NCBI RefSeq assembly: GCF_014042015.1
Contig: NZ_CP059493.1
Span: 2,480,001-2,544,000, forward strand
Direction: 5' to 3'
From: Actinotalea sp. JY-7876
GTDB lineage: Bacteria; Actinomycetota; Actinomycetes; Actinomycetales; Cellulomonadaceae
Length of the DNA: 64,000 nt
Both the position numbers and the translations under genes were made by a program. The notes under the pieces are model-generated. The model saw nothing but the letters and a program-made list of their open reading frames with translations. It did no database searches and had not been told where the DNA came from. Each line of letters opens with the position of its first letter. Position 1 is the stretch's first letter. Shown here in pieces: positions 34,643-42,888 of the stretch.

Positions 34643-35617
34643 GTGGTGCCTCCGGACGCCTCGCCGTCGCCGCTCGGCCGTGCACGCGCGCTCGCCGCGC
34701 GGACCTTCGCCGGGTCGGAGCGGGGCGTGCGCGCCGTCGAGGCCCTCGGCGCCCACACGCTGGCCGACCGGCTCGACAGCCGGCGCTCGGGCGGGGACAT
34801 CGTCGCGCTGCGCCTGCCGGCCGGGGTGCACGACCTGCGCGCGCGGCGCGTCAAGGCGTTGCGCCGGCAGGGCGCCGACCAGTGCGTCGAGGCCTTCCAC
34901 CAGGCGGGGTGGCGGGGCTACGAGCGCCCGCTGCCCGACGTCTTCCTGGCGGCCCTGCGCGCCGCACCCGGTGCCGTGCTCGACGTCGGCGCCAACACGG
35001 GGGTGTACTCGCTGATCGCGTCGACGGTGCACGGCGCGACGGTGCACGCCTTCGAGGCGTTCCCGCCGGTCGCGCGCCTCCTGCGGGAGAACCTCGCGCT
35101 GAACCCGACCTCGCGCCGGGTCACCGTCGTCGAGGCGGCCGTGACGGACTCCGAGGGCAGCATCGAGCTCTTCGTCCCGCCCCTGTCCGGGTTGGTGGAG
35201 ACGAGCAGCTCGATCGACGCGGGCTTCAAGCCCGGCAGCGAGCCGATCGTCGTGCCGACGGTCGCGCTCGACGCCTACTGGCGCCGCCAGGGCTCGCCCA
35301 CAGTGACGATCGTCAAGGTCGACGTCGAGGGCGCCGAGCACCGCGTGCTCGCGGGCGCCCACGCGGTGGTCGGGCGAGACCGACCGGTCATGTTCCTCGA
35401 GGTCCTGCCCGGGGCCCACCTCGCCGACCTCGAGGCCTTCCGTGACCGGCACGACCTCGTGGACGTCCGCCTCGGCGCGACGGAGGCCGTCGTGGGCCAG
35501 GCCGTGGTGCACGACGGCCTCGCCTGGAACCACGCGTTCGTGCCGCAGGAGCGGCTCGCGGCGCTCCTGGCGCTCCTGCCGCGGCTCGGCCTGCGGGTCA
35601 CGCACCCGCAGGGCTGA
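34643..35617 (+). CDS. FkbM-family methyltransferase
   Basis: The 324-residue protein has the SAM-binding motif VLDVGANTGVYSLIAS (around residue 115), VHAFEAFPPVARLLRENLALNP, VVEAAVTDSEGS, and VTIVKVDVEGAEHRVLAGA, the full FkbM methyltransferase core. FkbM enzymes often O-methylate sugars of polysaccharides or secondary metabolites. The location at the left end of the glycan region suggests a sugar substrate. GTG codons at 34643 and 34646 are both possible starts; CACGCT lies 6 nt before the second. Confidence 0.88.
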   Translation: MVPPDASPSPLGRARALAARTFAGSERGVRAVEALGAHTLADRLDSRRSGGDIVALRLPAGVHDLRARRVKALRRQGADQCVEAFHQAGWRGYERPLPDVFLAALRAAPGAVLDVGANTGVYSLIASTVHGATVHAFEAFPPVARLLRENLALNPTSRRVTVVEAAVTDSEGSIELFVPPLSGLVETSSSIDAGFKPGSEPIVVPTVALDAYWRRQGSPTVTIVKVDVEGAEHRVLAGAHAVVGRDRPVMFLEVLPGAHLADLEAFRDRHDLVDVRLGATEAVVGQAVVHDGLAWNHAFVPQERLAALLALLPRLGLRVTHPQG

Positions 35618-35672
35618 GCGGCGCGGCCCCGACCGCGTCGGCGCGGACCCGCATGCGGCACACTAGGGCCCC

Positions 35673-36545
35673 ATGCGCGGAATCATCCTTGCCGGCGGGT
35701 CCGGTACCCGGCTCCATCCGATCACCCTCGGGGTCAGCAAGCAGCTGGTCCCCGTCTACGACAAGCCGATGATCTACTACCCGCTGTCGACGCTGATCCT
35801 GGCCGGCATCCGGGACGTCCTGGTCATCACGACGCCGCATGACGCAGAGCAGTTCCAGCGGCTGCTGGGCGACGGCTCGCAGTTCGGCATCTCGATCTCG
35901 TACACCGTCCAGGCCGTGCCCAACGGCCTCGCCCAGGCCTTCGTGCTCGGAGCGGACTTCGTCGGCGACGACAGCGCCGCCCTCGTCCTCGGCGACAACA
36001 TCTTCTACGGTCCCGGCCTGGGGGCCACCCTGTCGCGCTTCGACAGCATCGACGGCGGCGCCGTGTTCGCGTACCGGGTCGCCGACCCGACCAGCTACGG
36101 GGTGGTCGAGTTCGACGCGGCCGGCCGGGCGCTGTCGCTCGAGGAGAAGCCGGCGCAGCCGCGCTCGAACTACGCGGTCCCCGGGCTGTACTTCTACGAC
36201 AACGACGTCGTCGCCATCGCGCGGGACCTGGAGCCCTCCGCCCGCGGGGAGTACGAGATCACGGACGTGAACCGGCGCTACCTCGAGCAGGGTCGGCTCC
36301 AGGTCGAGGTGCTCCCGCGCGGGACCGCGTGGCTCGACACCGGCACGTTCGACTCGCTGCTCGAGGCGTCGGACTACGTCCGCACGATCGAGCACCGGCA
36401 GGGCCTGAAGATCGGCTCGCCCGAGGAGGTCGCCTGGCGCCGGGGCTTCCTGTCCGACGACGAGCTGCGCGTGCGTGGCGAGGCGCTGGTCAAGTCCGGT
36501 TACGGGAACTACCTGCTGGGTCTGCTGCAGCACGGACGGGACTGA
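35673..36545 (+). CDS. rmlA: Glucose-1-phosphate thymidylyltransferase
   Basis: RmlA makes dTDP-glucose, the first step to dTDP-rhamnose and to dTDP-amino sugars. The 290 residues contain the pyrophosphorylase signature GGSGTRLHP (8-16), [30 protein letters not shown] and [20 protein letters not shown], all typical RmlA. The ATG is preceded by GGCACACTAGGGCCCC, a -10-like element with no ribosome-binding site. Its last 56 bp overlap the 3' end of the convergent DUF2142 gene. Confidence 0.96.
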   Translation: MRGIILAGGSGTRLHPITLGVSKQLVPVYDKPMIYYPLSTLILAGIRDVLVITTPHDAEQFQRLLGDGSQFGISISYTVQAVPNGLAQAFVLGADFVGDDSAALVLGDNIFYGPGLGATLSRFDSIDGGAVFAYRVADPTSYGVVEFDAAGRALSLEEKPAQPRSNYAVPGLYFYDNDVVAIARDLEPSARGEYEITDVNRRYLEQGRLQVEVLPRGTAWLDTGTFDSLLEASDYVRTIEHRQGLKIGSPEEVAWRRGFLSDDELRVRGEALVKSGYGNYLLGLLQHGRD

Positions 36546-38139
36546 GCTCGGGTCCCGGGCCGTCCGCATCGGCGGCCCGGGGCGCCCCGCCCGCGAGCCA
36601 CACCAACACGGCGCCGACGGCGGCGGCAGCGAGCAACGACCCGACGAGCAGCAGGGAGGCGGGCACCGGCGGCAACCACGGGTTGTCGACCGGGTCGAAC
36701 CAGGGCGCCTCCGTGCCGGCGACGTAGCGGCGCAGGTTGGCCGCGAAGCTGACCACCTGCACGACGACGGTCGCCCCCACCACGAGGCGGACGACGTCGC
36801 GCGCGAGCCGCGGACGCAGGTCCGCGAGCCACCGGTCGCACAGCAGGCCGGCGACGATCGGCACGCCGACGGCGACCGCCTGGAGGTAGCGCCCCTGCCA
36901 CGGCAGGCCGACGAACGGCGCCTGCGGGATCTGGAGCACGACCGGCGTGGCCACGACCACCACGACCAGGGCGACGAGCACCCAGCGGTCCCGACGGCGC
37001 GCGGCCGCCAGCGCGAGGATCAGCAGGAGCCCGAGGACCGCGGTGACCCAGGAGTAGACGAGGTCGGGCGGCCGGGTGTCCAGCCAGCCGAACCGGCCGA
37101 TCAGGCCGTGGTAGTACGCCGTCGTCAGGCGGAGCACGGTGTTGAGCGCCGTGGGCGGGGTCAGCTCCGGGAAGCTGACGGTGTCGGCTCCCGCGACGCC
37201 GCCCGAGGTCAGCGTCCACCACACCGCGAATGCCGAGCCGACGACGCCGAGCCCGAGCCCGGGCCATGCCCGGCGGTCGCCGAGCGCCCCGGTGACGTTG
37301 CGCCAGGGCGCGAGCGCGACGACCGTCAGCACGATGAGGGCGAGGAACAAGGGCGACAAGGCCTTCGCGTTCACGAGGACCACCACGAGGAACCCGGCCC
37401 GCCACCACCGCCGCCGCACGAGCGCGGGGTCCGGGTGCCGCAAGGCGGCGAGGAGGGTCAGCCACAGCCCGAGACCGGCCGAGGCCTCCACGGCGTTCGG
37501 GTTCACGGAGCTGTTCATGAACACGACCATGGGCGTGATCGCCACCGCGGTACCGCCGACGACCCAGCGGTTGACGGGCATCTCCGCCACGGACCGGAGC
37601 CCCAGCGCGAGCAGCAACGAGGCGAAGGCCGCTCCCGCGAGCCGCATGAGGTAGAGCGTGTCGAGCGACGGCGGCAGAAGGGTCGGCAGCCCGACGACGA
37701 GGTAGTAGAGCGGGTTGTAGTTCCCGGCCGTCGTGACGGCGGTCTCCATCCGGTCGAGGTCGACCAGCTCCCCCTGCCAGCAGGTGGCGGGCTCCGACGA
37801 CCGGAACGCGTAGCACCCCGGCATCTCGTGCGTCATCGCGTAGAGCCGCTGCACCTGCGCCTCGCGCACGCCGGGACGCGTCTCGACGCCCAGCGTGCCC
37901 TCGCGGACGAGCGCCGCGGCCTTGACGATGTGGCTCGGCTCGTCGGGTGCGGCGCCCATCGGGTTCCCGACCGCCCACAGGCCGGTGAGTGCGAGGAGCG
38001 CCGCCCACGCCGCCCAGAAGACCAGCCGCGGGTCGCGGCGCCGCACGCGCACGGAGACCCGGTCGCGCCACGTCGGCGTACCGGGCGCCCGCTCCCCGGA
38101 CTCGGCGAGGGCCGCCTCAGTCATCGGTGCGGCCGTCAT
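36490..38139 (-). CDS. DUF2142 polytopic membrane protein
   Basis: The 549-residue protein has about 11-12 transmembrane segments and the DUF2142 start [30 protein letters not shown]2142 proteins resemble GT-C glycosyltransferases and lie in polysaccharide clusters; the acidic DEPSH loop after the first helix is the likely functional site by analogy. ATG 38139 has GGGAG 6 nt upstream and overlaps the DUF2304 gene by 23 bp. The 3' end overlaps rmlA by 56 bp on the other strand. Confidence 0.85.
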   Translation of the reverse strand: MTAAPMTEAALAESGERAPGTPTWRDRVSVRVRRRDPRLVFWAAWAALLALTGLWAVGNPMGAAPDEPSHIVKAAALVREGTLGVETRPGVREAQVQRLYAMTHEMPGCYAFRSSEPATCWQGELVDLDRMETAVTTAGNYNPLYYLVVGLPTLLPPSLDTLYLMRLAGAAFASLLLALGLRSVAEMPVNRWVVGGTAVAITPMVVFMNSSVNPNAVEASAGLGLWLTLLAALRHPDPALVRRRWWRAGFLVVVLVNAKALSPLFLALIVLTVVALAPWRNVTGALGDRRAWPGLGLGVVGSAFAVWWTLTSGGVAGADTVSFPELTPPTALNTVLRLTTAYYHGLIGRFGWLDTRPPDLVYSWVTAVLGLLLILALAAARRRDRWVLVALVVVVVATPVVLQIPQAPFVGLPWQGRYLQAVAVGVPIVAGLLCDRWLADLRPRLARDVVRLVVGATVVVQVVSFAANLRRYVAGTEAPWFDPVDNPWLPPVPASLLLVGSLLAAAAVGAVLVWLAGGAPRAADADGPGPELSPVRAAADPAGSSRNRT

Positions 38140-38515
38140 CGGTGCTCCCTGACGCCTCGCCGGTGCTCCGCGCGGGTGCGGTGCTCAGCGCCCCCATCGC
38201 CTCGTCGATGGCGAGGCGGCGGCTGAGGAGCGTGATCTGGGCCTCGAGCTCGCGGAAGCGGCGGTAGGTCGTGACCAGCGTCAGCAGGAACACGATGATC
38301 GTCCCGTACAGGAGCAGATCGGTCCCGCGGCCGACGCCGACGATCTGCGCGACCGCGTTCCACGCGTCGGGGAAGAGGACCGAGAGGACCGCCAGGACGG
38401 CGAAGCCCACCAGCGCGATGCGCCGCAGCGCGAGGTGGCGCGCCCCGCTGGGCGCGCGGAACCCGAGTGCGACGAAGACGCCGACGCCCAGCAGGAGGAG
38501 GACTTTGATCAGCAC
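38117..38515 (-). CDS. DUF2304 small membrane protein
   Basis: The 132-residue protein has three transmembrane helices (VLIKVLLLLGVGVFVAL, ALVGFAVLAVLSVLFP, DLLLYGTIIVFLLTLV) and a charged tail with YRRFRELEAQITLLSRRLAI. DUF2304 proteins almost always follow a DPM-like GT2 gene, as here (5 bp gap), and may help anchor or regulate it. GTG 38515 fits the family N terminus. Confidence 0.83.
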   Translation of the reverse strand: MLIKVLLLLGVGVFVALGFRAPSGARHLALRRIALVGFAVLAVLSVLFPDAWNAVAQIVGVGRGTDLLLYGTIIVFLLTLVTTYRRFRELEAQITLLSRRLAIDEAMGALSTAPARSTGEASGSTDDGRTDD

Positions 38516-38520
38516 TGGGC

Positions 38521-39195
38521 CTACCTGTAGATGAGCTCGGTGAGGATGTTGACCGCGTTGAGCACCGACTGGCCCTTGGACCGCGAGTACTCCGTGTAGA
38601 CGATGTGCACCGGGTGCTCGACCCACCGCAGCCCTGACCGGCCCAGCTGGTCGATGATCTCCGAGGCGTGCGCCATGCGGTTCTGCCGGATCCGCAGCGA
38701 CGACGCCGCCCGTCGGTTGAGGGCACGCAGGCCGTTGTGCGTGTCGGTCAGGCGCACCCCGGTCGAGACGTTCGAGTACGCGATCGCGAGCCGCAGGACC
38801 GCCTTCTTGAGCGCGCCGGGCTGGGTGCGGGCGTCGAGGAACCGCGAGCCGAAGACGATGTCGGCCTCGTCCGCCCGCAGGCGCGCCACCATGGCCTCGG
38901 CGTCCTCCACCCGGTGCTGGCCGTCCGCGTCGAAGGTCACCAGGTACTCGACGCCGGGCAGCCGGAGCGCCACCTCGATCCCCGTCTGCAGCGCCGCCCC
39001 CTGGCCGAGGTTGATCGGGTGCTGGACCACGATCGCGCCGGCCTCGCGCGCCCGGTCCGCGGACCCGTCGGAGCTGCCGTCGTCGACCACGACGACCCGG
39101 GGGAACCTCACCCGGGCGGCGGCCACGACGTCGCGGATGACGGTGGCCTCGTTGTACAACGGGACCACCAGGCAGGCATCGGCGTTGTCCGCCAC
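38521..39195 (-). CDS. GT2 glycosyltransferase, dolichol-phosphate-mannose-synthase-like
   Basis: The 224-residue GT2 core has CLVVPLYNEATVIRDVV, VVVVDDGSSDGS, the metal-binding VTFDADGQHRVEDA and FGSRFLD, and lacks C-terminal membrane helices. Such enzymes move a sugar from an NDP donor to a polyprenyl phosphate, which a membrane GT-C such as the neighbouring DUF2142 protein could then use. The start is uncertain: GTG 39195 is close to the family N terminus, and GTG 39294 is in frame but only 3 nt from a TACCCT -10-like element (39298-39303). Sugar identity is unknown. Confidence 0.85.
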   Translation of the reverse strand: MADNADACLVVPLYNEATVIRDVVAAARVRFPRVVVVDDGSSDGSADRAREAGAIVVQHPINLGQGAALQTGIEVALRLPGVEYLVTFDADGQHRVEDAEAMVARLRADEADIVFGSRFLDARTQPGALKKAVLRLAIAYSNVSTGVRLTDTHNGLRALNRRAASSLRIRQNRMAHASEIIDQLGRSGLRWVEHPVHIVYTEYSRSKGQSVLNAVNILTELIYR

Positions 39196-39314
39196 GAGGG
39201 GATGCTCCGGTTCCGTGGGGCCGTTCGACGGCAGGGCAGGCTGGACGGCAGGACGCGAGACGCGGGTCCGACCGGTCGGTCGCGCACGCGTCACTCCAGG
39301 GTACCGGCCCCGCG

Positions 39315-39320
39315 TAGAGT
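39315..39320 (+). promoter_or_regulatory. -10 element for leaderless transcript of the 39328 gene
   Basis: TAGAGT, 7 nt before GTG 39328; no ribosome-binding site. Confidence 0.55.
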
Positions 39321-39327
39321 GCCCGAC

Positions 39328-40377
39328 GTGGAGTCGCAGAACCACTACTACGGCCACAGCAGCGCCTTCGCCCGCTACGTCGGGCTCGACCGACCCCGGC
39401 ACGTGCGAGGGCTCGTCCAGCACGGGTGGACGCCGGCCTCGCCGGTGACGACCCACTTCCGCGACTTCCCGACCATCGGCGCTCCGGGCGGTCCGCAGGA
39501 CAGGTCGCTGTTCGTCTGGAGCCACGCGTCCCGCGCCTGGTCCCCCGACCGGGAGACGCGCCGGACGGTCGCCATCGGCGCCCCGTGGCTCTACCTGGTC
39601 GCCTCGACCGGCGCAGACGCGGCGGCGGGGGACGCCGGGCGACGCTCCGGCACGGTGATCATGCCCGTCCACGGCATCCCGACGCAGCGTCTGCACGGCG
39701 ACCACGCCGCGATCGCGCAGGAGTGGGCACGGACCGTGGGGCCCTCGACCGTCTGCCTGTACCACCTGGAGGCCGACGACCCGCACGTGGTTGCGGCGTA
39801 CCGGTCCGCCGGGCACCGGTGCGTCACGCTGGGCCAACGCACGGACCCGGCATTCCTCAGCCGGCTGCACACCCTGCTGACCTCCGCCGAACGGGTCGTC
39901 TCCAACCGCCTCTCGACGCCGCTGGTGTACGCAGCCGGCCTGGGGATCGACACCCTGGTCCACGGGGACGCGATGCGCCTCGACGGCGAGCAGCGCACCG
40001 CCGTGGAGGCGGTCGCCTCGACGTGGCCCGAGTTCCACGACCCGTCGGCCTCGCTCGAGGACCGGCGGCGTGTCGCGGCAGCGGAGCTCGGCGCCGCATC
40101 GATCCGTGAGCCGGCAGAGCTGCGCGAGATCCTCGGCTGGGACCGCACGTTCCGGGTCGGCCCGTGGTGGGACCACTGGGTGGGTGCGCCGGTGGACCGC
40201 GCGGTGACCAACCTCCGGCGGCGCTCGTCGGCGACGACGCCCCCGCCGGAGCGCGACGCCGCGGAGCCGGCGCCCCTGTCGGCCGCCGCCTGGCTGCGGG
40301 GCGCGGTCTCCTACCTGCCGCGCCCCCTGGGGCGCACGGTCGACCCGGGCCGCGTGGCGCCGCGGCCCGTCAGCTGA
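39328..40377 (+). CDS. Unrecognised protein of the polysaccharide region
   Basis: The 349-residue product starts MESQNHYYGHSSAFARYVGL and continues RHVRGLVQHGW, IMPVHGIPTQRLHGDHAAIAQEW and RVVSNRLSTPLVYAAGLGIDTLVHGDAM. No signal peptide or transmembrane helix is seen. The alternating hydrophobic strands, His/Gly motifs and the late LVYAAGLGIDTLVHGD look like a GT-B-type or polysialyltransferase-like fold, but this is a visual impression. The single-gene unit has its own leaderless-type promoter and its 3' end overlaps the WecD-like gene by 8 bp. Confidence 0.75.
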   Translation: MESQNHYYGHSSAFARYVGLDRPRHVRGLVQHGWTPASPVTTHFRDFPTIGAPGGPQDRSLFVWSHASRAWSPDRETRRTVAIGAPWLYLVASTGADAAAGDAGRRSGTVIMPVHGIPTQRLHGDHAAIAQEWARTVGPSTVCLYHLEADDPHVVAAYRSAGHRCVTLGQRTDPAFLSRLHTLLTSAERVVSNRLSTPLVYAAGLGIDTLVHGDAMRLDGEQRTAVEAVASTWPEFHDPSASLEDRRRVAAAELGAASIREPAELREILGWDRTFRVGPWWDHWVGAPVDRAVTNLRRRSSATTPPPERDAAEPAPLSAAAWLRGAVSYLPRPLGRTVDPGRVAPRPVS

Positions 40378-41170
40378 CGGCGTCGGCCGAGCGGAGCAGC
40401 CCCGGCTCGACGAGGTGCACCGTCTCGACGGCGGCGAAGGGACGCAGCCCGGCTCGGGCCCAGGCCCGCTGCACGCGCACGTTGTGCACCTGCGTCGAGA
40501 TGACCAGGCGCCGGGCACCGCGGTCCCGCGTGACATCGACGCACGCGCGCAGGAGCCAGTCGTACAGGCGTCGCCCCTGAGCCTCGGGCACGAGACCCGC
40601 GAGCAGCACCTCCACCGCCGCGCCGGAGTCCTCGAGCGTGGCGGCGCCGATGGGCCGTCCGTCCTGGCGCAGGACGAGCACGTCCTCGGGGGCGGCCACG
40701 GCGGAGCGGACGGCCCAGTCCTCGTACCCGGCGAGTGCCGCGGCGCGGTCGAACAACGGGTTCGCGGCGTAGTGGTTCCCGTAGCCCGTGAACGACGCGC
40801 GCACGACATCGCGCAGCACCGACGCGACGTCGCCGAGCTCCGGGCTGTCCCCCGCCCGCACGTCGAGACCGTCGGGGGGCACGACGGCCTCCGTTGCCGT
40901 GCCCTCGACGGCCGTGTCCCAGTAGGTGAGGGCCCCGGCGGGCAGGACGACGCGGCGTCCCTGCGCGAGGACCGCGCCGACGTCGAGCCGCGCGGCGTCG
41001 TACCGCACGACGAGGACGTCGGCCGGGCGGTCGTCGAGACGCGCGGCGAGGGCGGGGTCGATCGGGCCGGTGCCGATGGTCACGCGGTCGACCGCGAGCC
41101 CGAAGCGCTCGCTCTCCACCGCGCTGGACCGGACGGTGACGCCGACCTGGTCGAGGTCGACCCAGGCCAT
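40370..41170 (-). CDS. GNAT acetyltransferase, WecD-like (predicted dTDP-Fuc4N N-acetyltransferase)
   Basis: WecD (RffC) N-acetylates dTDP-4-amino-4,6-dideoxygalactose. The 266-residue protein has the N-terminal WecD-type segment (SERFGLAVDRVTIG, then LVVRYDAARLDVG) and a C-terminal GNAT domain with LLAGLVPEAQGRRLYDWLL and LVISTQVHNVRVQRAWARAGLRP, which resembles the WecD end RVATQMGNTAALKRYIQSG. Its ATG shares one base with the stop of the WecE-like gene (TGATG), so the two are coupled. The function is inferred from this partnership and the motif likeness. Confidence 0.75.
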   Translation of the reverse strand: MAWVDLDQVGVTVRSSAVESERFGLAVDRVTIGTGPIDPALAARLDDRPADVLVVRYDAARLDVGAVLAQGRRVVLPAGALTYWDTAVEGTATEAVVPPDGLDVRAGDSPELGDVASVLRDVVRASFTGYGNHYAANPLFDRAAALAGYEDWAVRSAVAAPEDVLVLRQDGRPIGAATLEDSGAAVEVLLAGLVPEAQGRRLYDWLLRACVDVTRDRGARRLVISTQVHNVRVQRAWARAGLRPFAAVETVHLVEPGLLRSADAVS

Positions 41171-42318
41171 CAGACCCGCACCGGGACGAACGTGCGGACC
41201 GCGGTGACCACACGCTCGACCTCCGAGTCGCTCATACCCGGCCACAACGGCAGGCGCACGAGCCGGGCGGCGAAGGAGTCCGTCTCGGGGCACCCCTCGT
41301 GGGTCCGACCGAACCGCCGGCCCGCCTCGCTCGAGTGCAGCGGGATGTAGTGGAACGTCGCCCCGACGCCGAGTGAGCGCAGGTGCGCGAGCAGGTCGTC
41401 GCGCATGGACGGCGTCGGCGTGAGGAGGTAGAAGACGTGCGCCGGGTGGTCGGCCGCGGGGGGCGGTGACATGAGCTCGCTGCCGGTCTCCTGCGCCCAG
41501 GTCACGAGGGTGCTCGCGTAGGCGTCCCAGATGCGGTGCCGCGCGGCCTGGATCTCGTCGAAGGCCTCGAGCTGCGCCGCGAGCACCGCGACGGTGATCT
41601 CGCTCGGGAGGTAGCTCGAGCCGCGGTCGATCCAGCTGTACTTGTCGACCTCGCCGCGGAGGAACTTGGACCGGTCGGTGCCCTTCTCGCGCAGGATCTC
41701 CGCCCGGCCCCGCAGGGTCTCGTCGTTGATCAGCAGCGCGCCGCCCTCACCGCACTGGATGTTCTTGGTCGCGTGGAAGCTCTGCGCGGCCAGCACGCCG
41801 AACGTGCCGCACGAGCGGCCGCCCCACCGTGCGCCGAGGCCGTGGGCGTTGTCCTCGACGAGCGCGACGCCGGCGCGCTCGGTCACGGCGGTCAGCCGGT
41901 CCATGTCGGGCGCCACCCCGCCGTAGTGCACGACGTAGACGGCCTTCGTCCGCGGCGTGAGCGCGCGTTCCGCGGCGTCGACATCGAGGCTCCCCGTGCG
42001 CGGGTCGATGTCGACGAAGACGGGCGTGGCACCCGTCATGACGACGGACGCCGCAGTGGTGGAGAACGTGAAGCTCGGTACCACCACCTCGTCGCCGGGG
42101 CCGAGCTCGAGCAGCCAGCTCGCCAGCTCCAGGGCGTGCGTACCGGACCCGGTCAGCAGGGCCGAGCCGCTGCGCGCGATCCGCTGCAACGCGGCGCTCG
42201 CGACCTCCGTGAAGGGACCGTCCCCGTGGGTGTGGCCGGTACGGAGCACCTCCTCGACGTACTGCGTCTCGCGGGGGGCGCGGAAGGGCTTGGAGAAGGG
42301 GATCCACGGCGCGGTCAC
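41170..42318 (-). CDS. wecE: dTDP-4-amino-4,6-dideoxygalactose transaminase (WecE/RffA-like)
   Basis: WecE is a PLP aminotransferase (DegT/DnrJ/EryC1/StrS fold) converting dTDP-4-keto-6-deoxyglucose to dTDP-Fuc4N. The 382 residues follow E. coli WecE closely: IPFSKPF at the start, GDGPFTE, VVHYGGVAPDMD, FHATKNIQCGEGGALLIND with PLP Lys185, the block AEILREKGTDRSKFLRGEVD, IDRGSSYLPSE, and FHYIPLHSSEAGRRFG. GTG 42318 lies 7 nt after TACCCT, predicting a leaderless mRNA. RmlA in the window makes the precursor dTDP-glucose. Confidence 0.9.
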   Translation of the reverse strand: MTAPWIPFSKPFRAPRETQYVEEVLRTGHTHGDGPFTEVASAALQRIARSGSALLTGSGTHALELASWLLELGPGDEVVVPSFTFSTTAASVVMTGATPVFVDIDPRTGSLDVDAAERALTPRTKAVYVVHYGGVAPDMDRLTAVTERAGVALVEDNAHGLGARWGGRSCGTFGVLAAQSFHATKNIQCGEGGALLINDETLRGRAEILREKGTDRSKFLRGEVDKYSWIDRGSSYLPSEITVAVLAAQLEAFDEIQAARHRIWDAYASTLVTWAQETGSELMSPPPAADHPAHVFYLLTPTPSMRDDLLAHLRSLGVGATFHYIPLHSSEAGRRFGRTHEGCPETDSFAARLVRLPLWPGMSDSEVERVVTAVRTFVPVRV

Positions 42319-42325
42319 GGGGTCC

Positions 42326-42331
42326 AGGGTA
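42326..42331 (-). promoter_or_regulatory. -10 element for leaderless wecE transcript
   Basis: Minus-strand TACCCT, 7 nt before GTG 42318 (TACCCTGGACCCC-GTG). Confidence 0.6.
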
Positions 42332-42356
42332 GGGCGGCGGTGCGTCGACCGTCGCC

Positions 42357-42362
42357 TACCCT
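42357..42362 (+). promoter_or_regulatory. -10 element for leaderless gtrA-like transcript
   Basis: TACCCT, 6 nt before GTG 42369 (TACCCTGGTCCG-GTG), nearly the same as the divergent wecE element 26 bp away. Confidence 0.6.
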
Positions 42363-42368
42363 GGTCCG

Positions 42369-42869
42369 GTGGAGGCTCCCGACGTGCGCCCGACCCCGCC
42401 CGCACCAGTGCCGCCGACCGCTGACCGCGCACCGACCGCGGACCGGGCGCCGGCTTCGTCGGCGCCGGGCATGCTCGGCCTCGTCCGCCGGGCCCTGGAG
42501 CGCGAGGAGATGCGCTACCTCGTGGTGGCGGGGTCCACCACGCTCGGCTACCTCGTGCTGCTCGCCGGGCTGCTCGCGACCGGGATCCCGTACATGGTCG
42601 CCATCCTCGTCGGGCAGGTGGTGACGATCTCGGTCGCGTTCCCGGTCTACCGACGCCTGATCTTCCGCTCGACCGGCCGCTGGCAGGCAGACCTGCCGGC
42701 CTTCGTCAGCGTCTGGTCGGGCGGGTTCCTCGCGGGGCTCGTCGCGACGCCGGCACTCGTCGAGCTCGCCGGGATGCACCCGCTCGCGGCACAGGTGCTG
42801 GCCGTGATCGGGGTCGCGGTGCTGAGCTTCCTCGGGCACAAGTTCGTCAGCTTCCGGGAACGTGGCTGA
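42369..42869 (+). CDS. GtrA-family membrane protein
   Basis: GtrA-like proteins are small four-helix membrane proteins thought to flip polyprenyl-phosphate-linked sugars. The 166-residue product has a Pro/Ala-rich N terminus, then YLVVAGSTTLGYLVLLAGLLA, MVAILVGQVVTISVAFPVYRRLIFRS and two later helices ending in FLGHKFVSF, the classic GtrA end. It leads a three-gene unit with a GtrB-like transferase and a large membrane protein. Confidence 0.9.
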   Translation: MEAPDVRPTPPAPVPPTADRAPTADRAPASSAPGMLGLVRRALEREEMRYLVVAGSTTLGYLVLLAGLLATGIPYMVAILVGQVVTISVAFPVYRRLIFRSTGRWQADLPAFVSVWSGGFLAGLVATPALVELAGMHPLAAQVLAVIGVAVLSFLGHKFVSFRERG

Positions 42870-42888
42870 AGTAGGGCATCCTGTTCGC

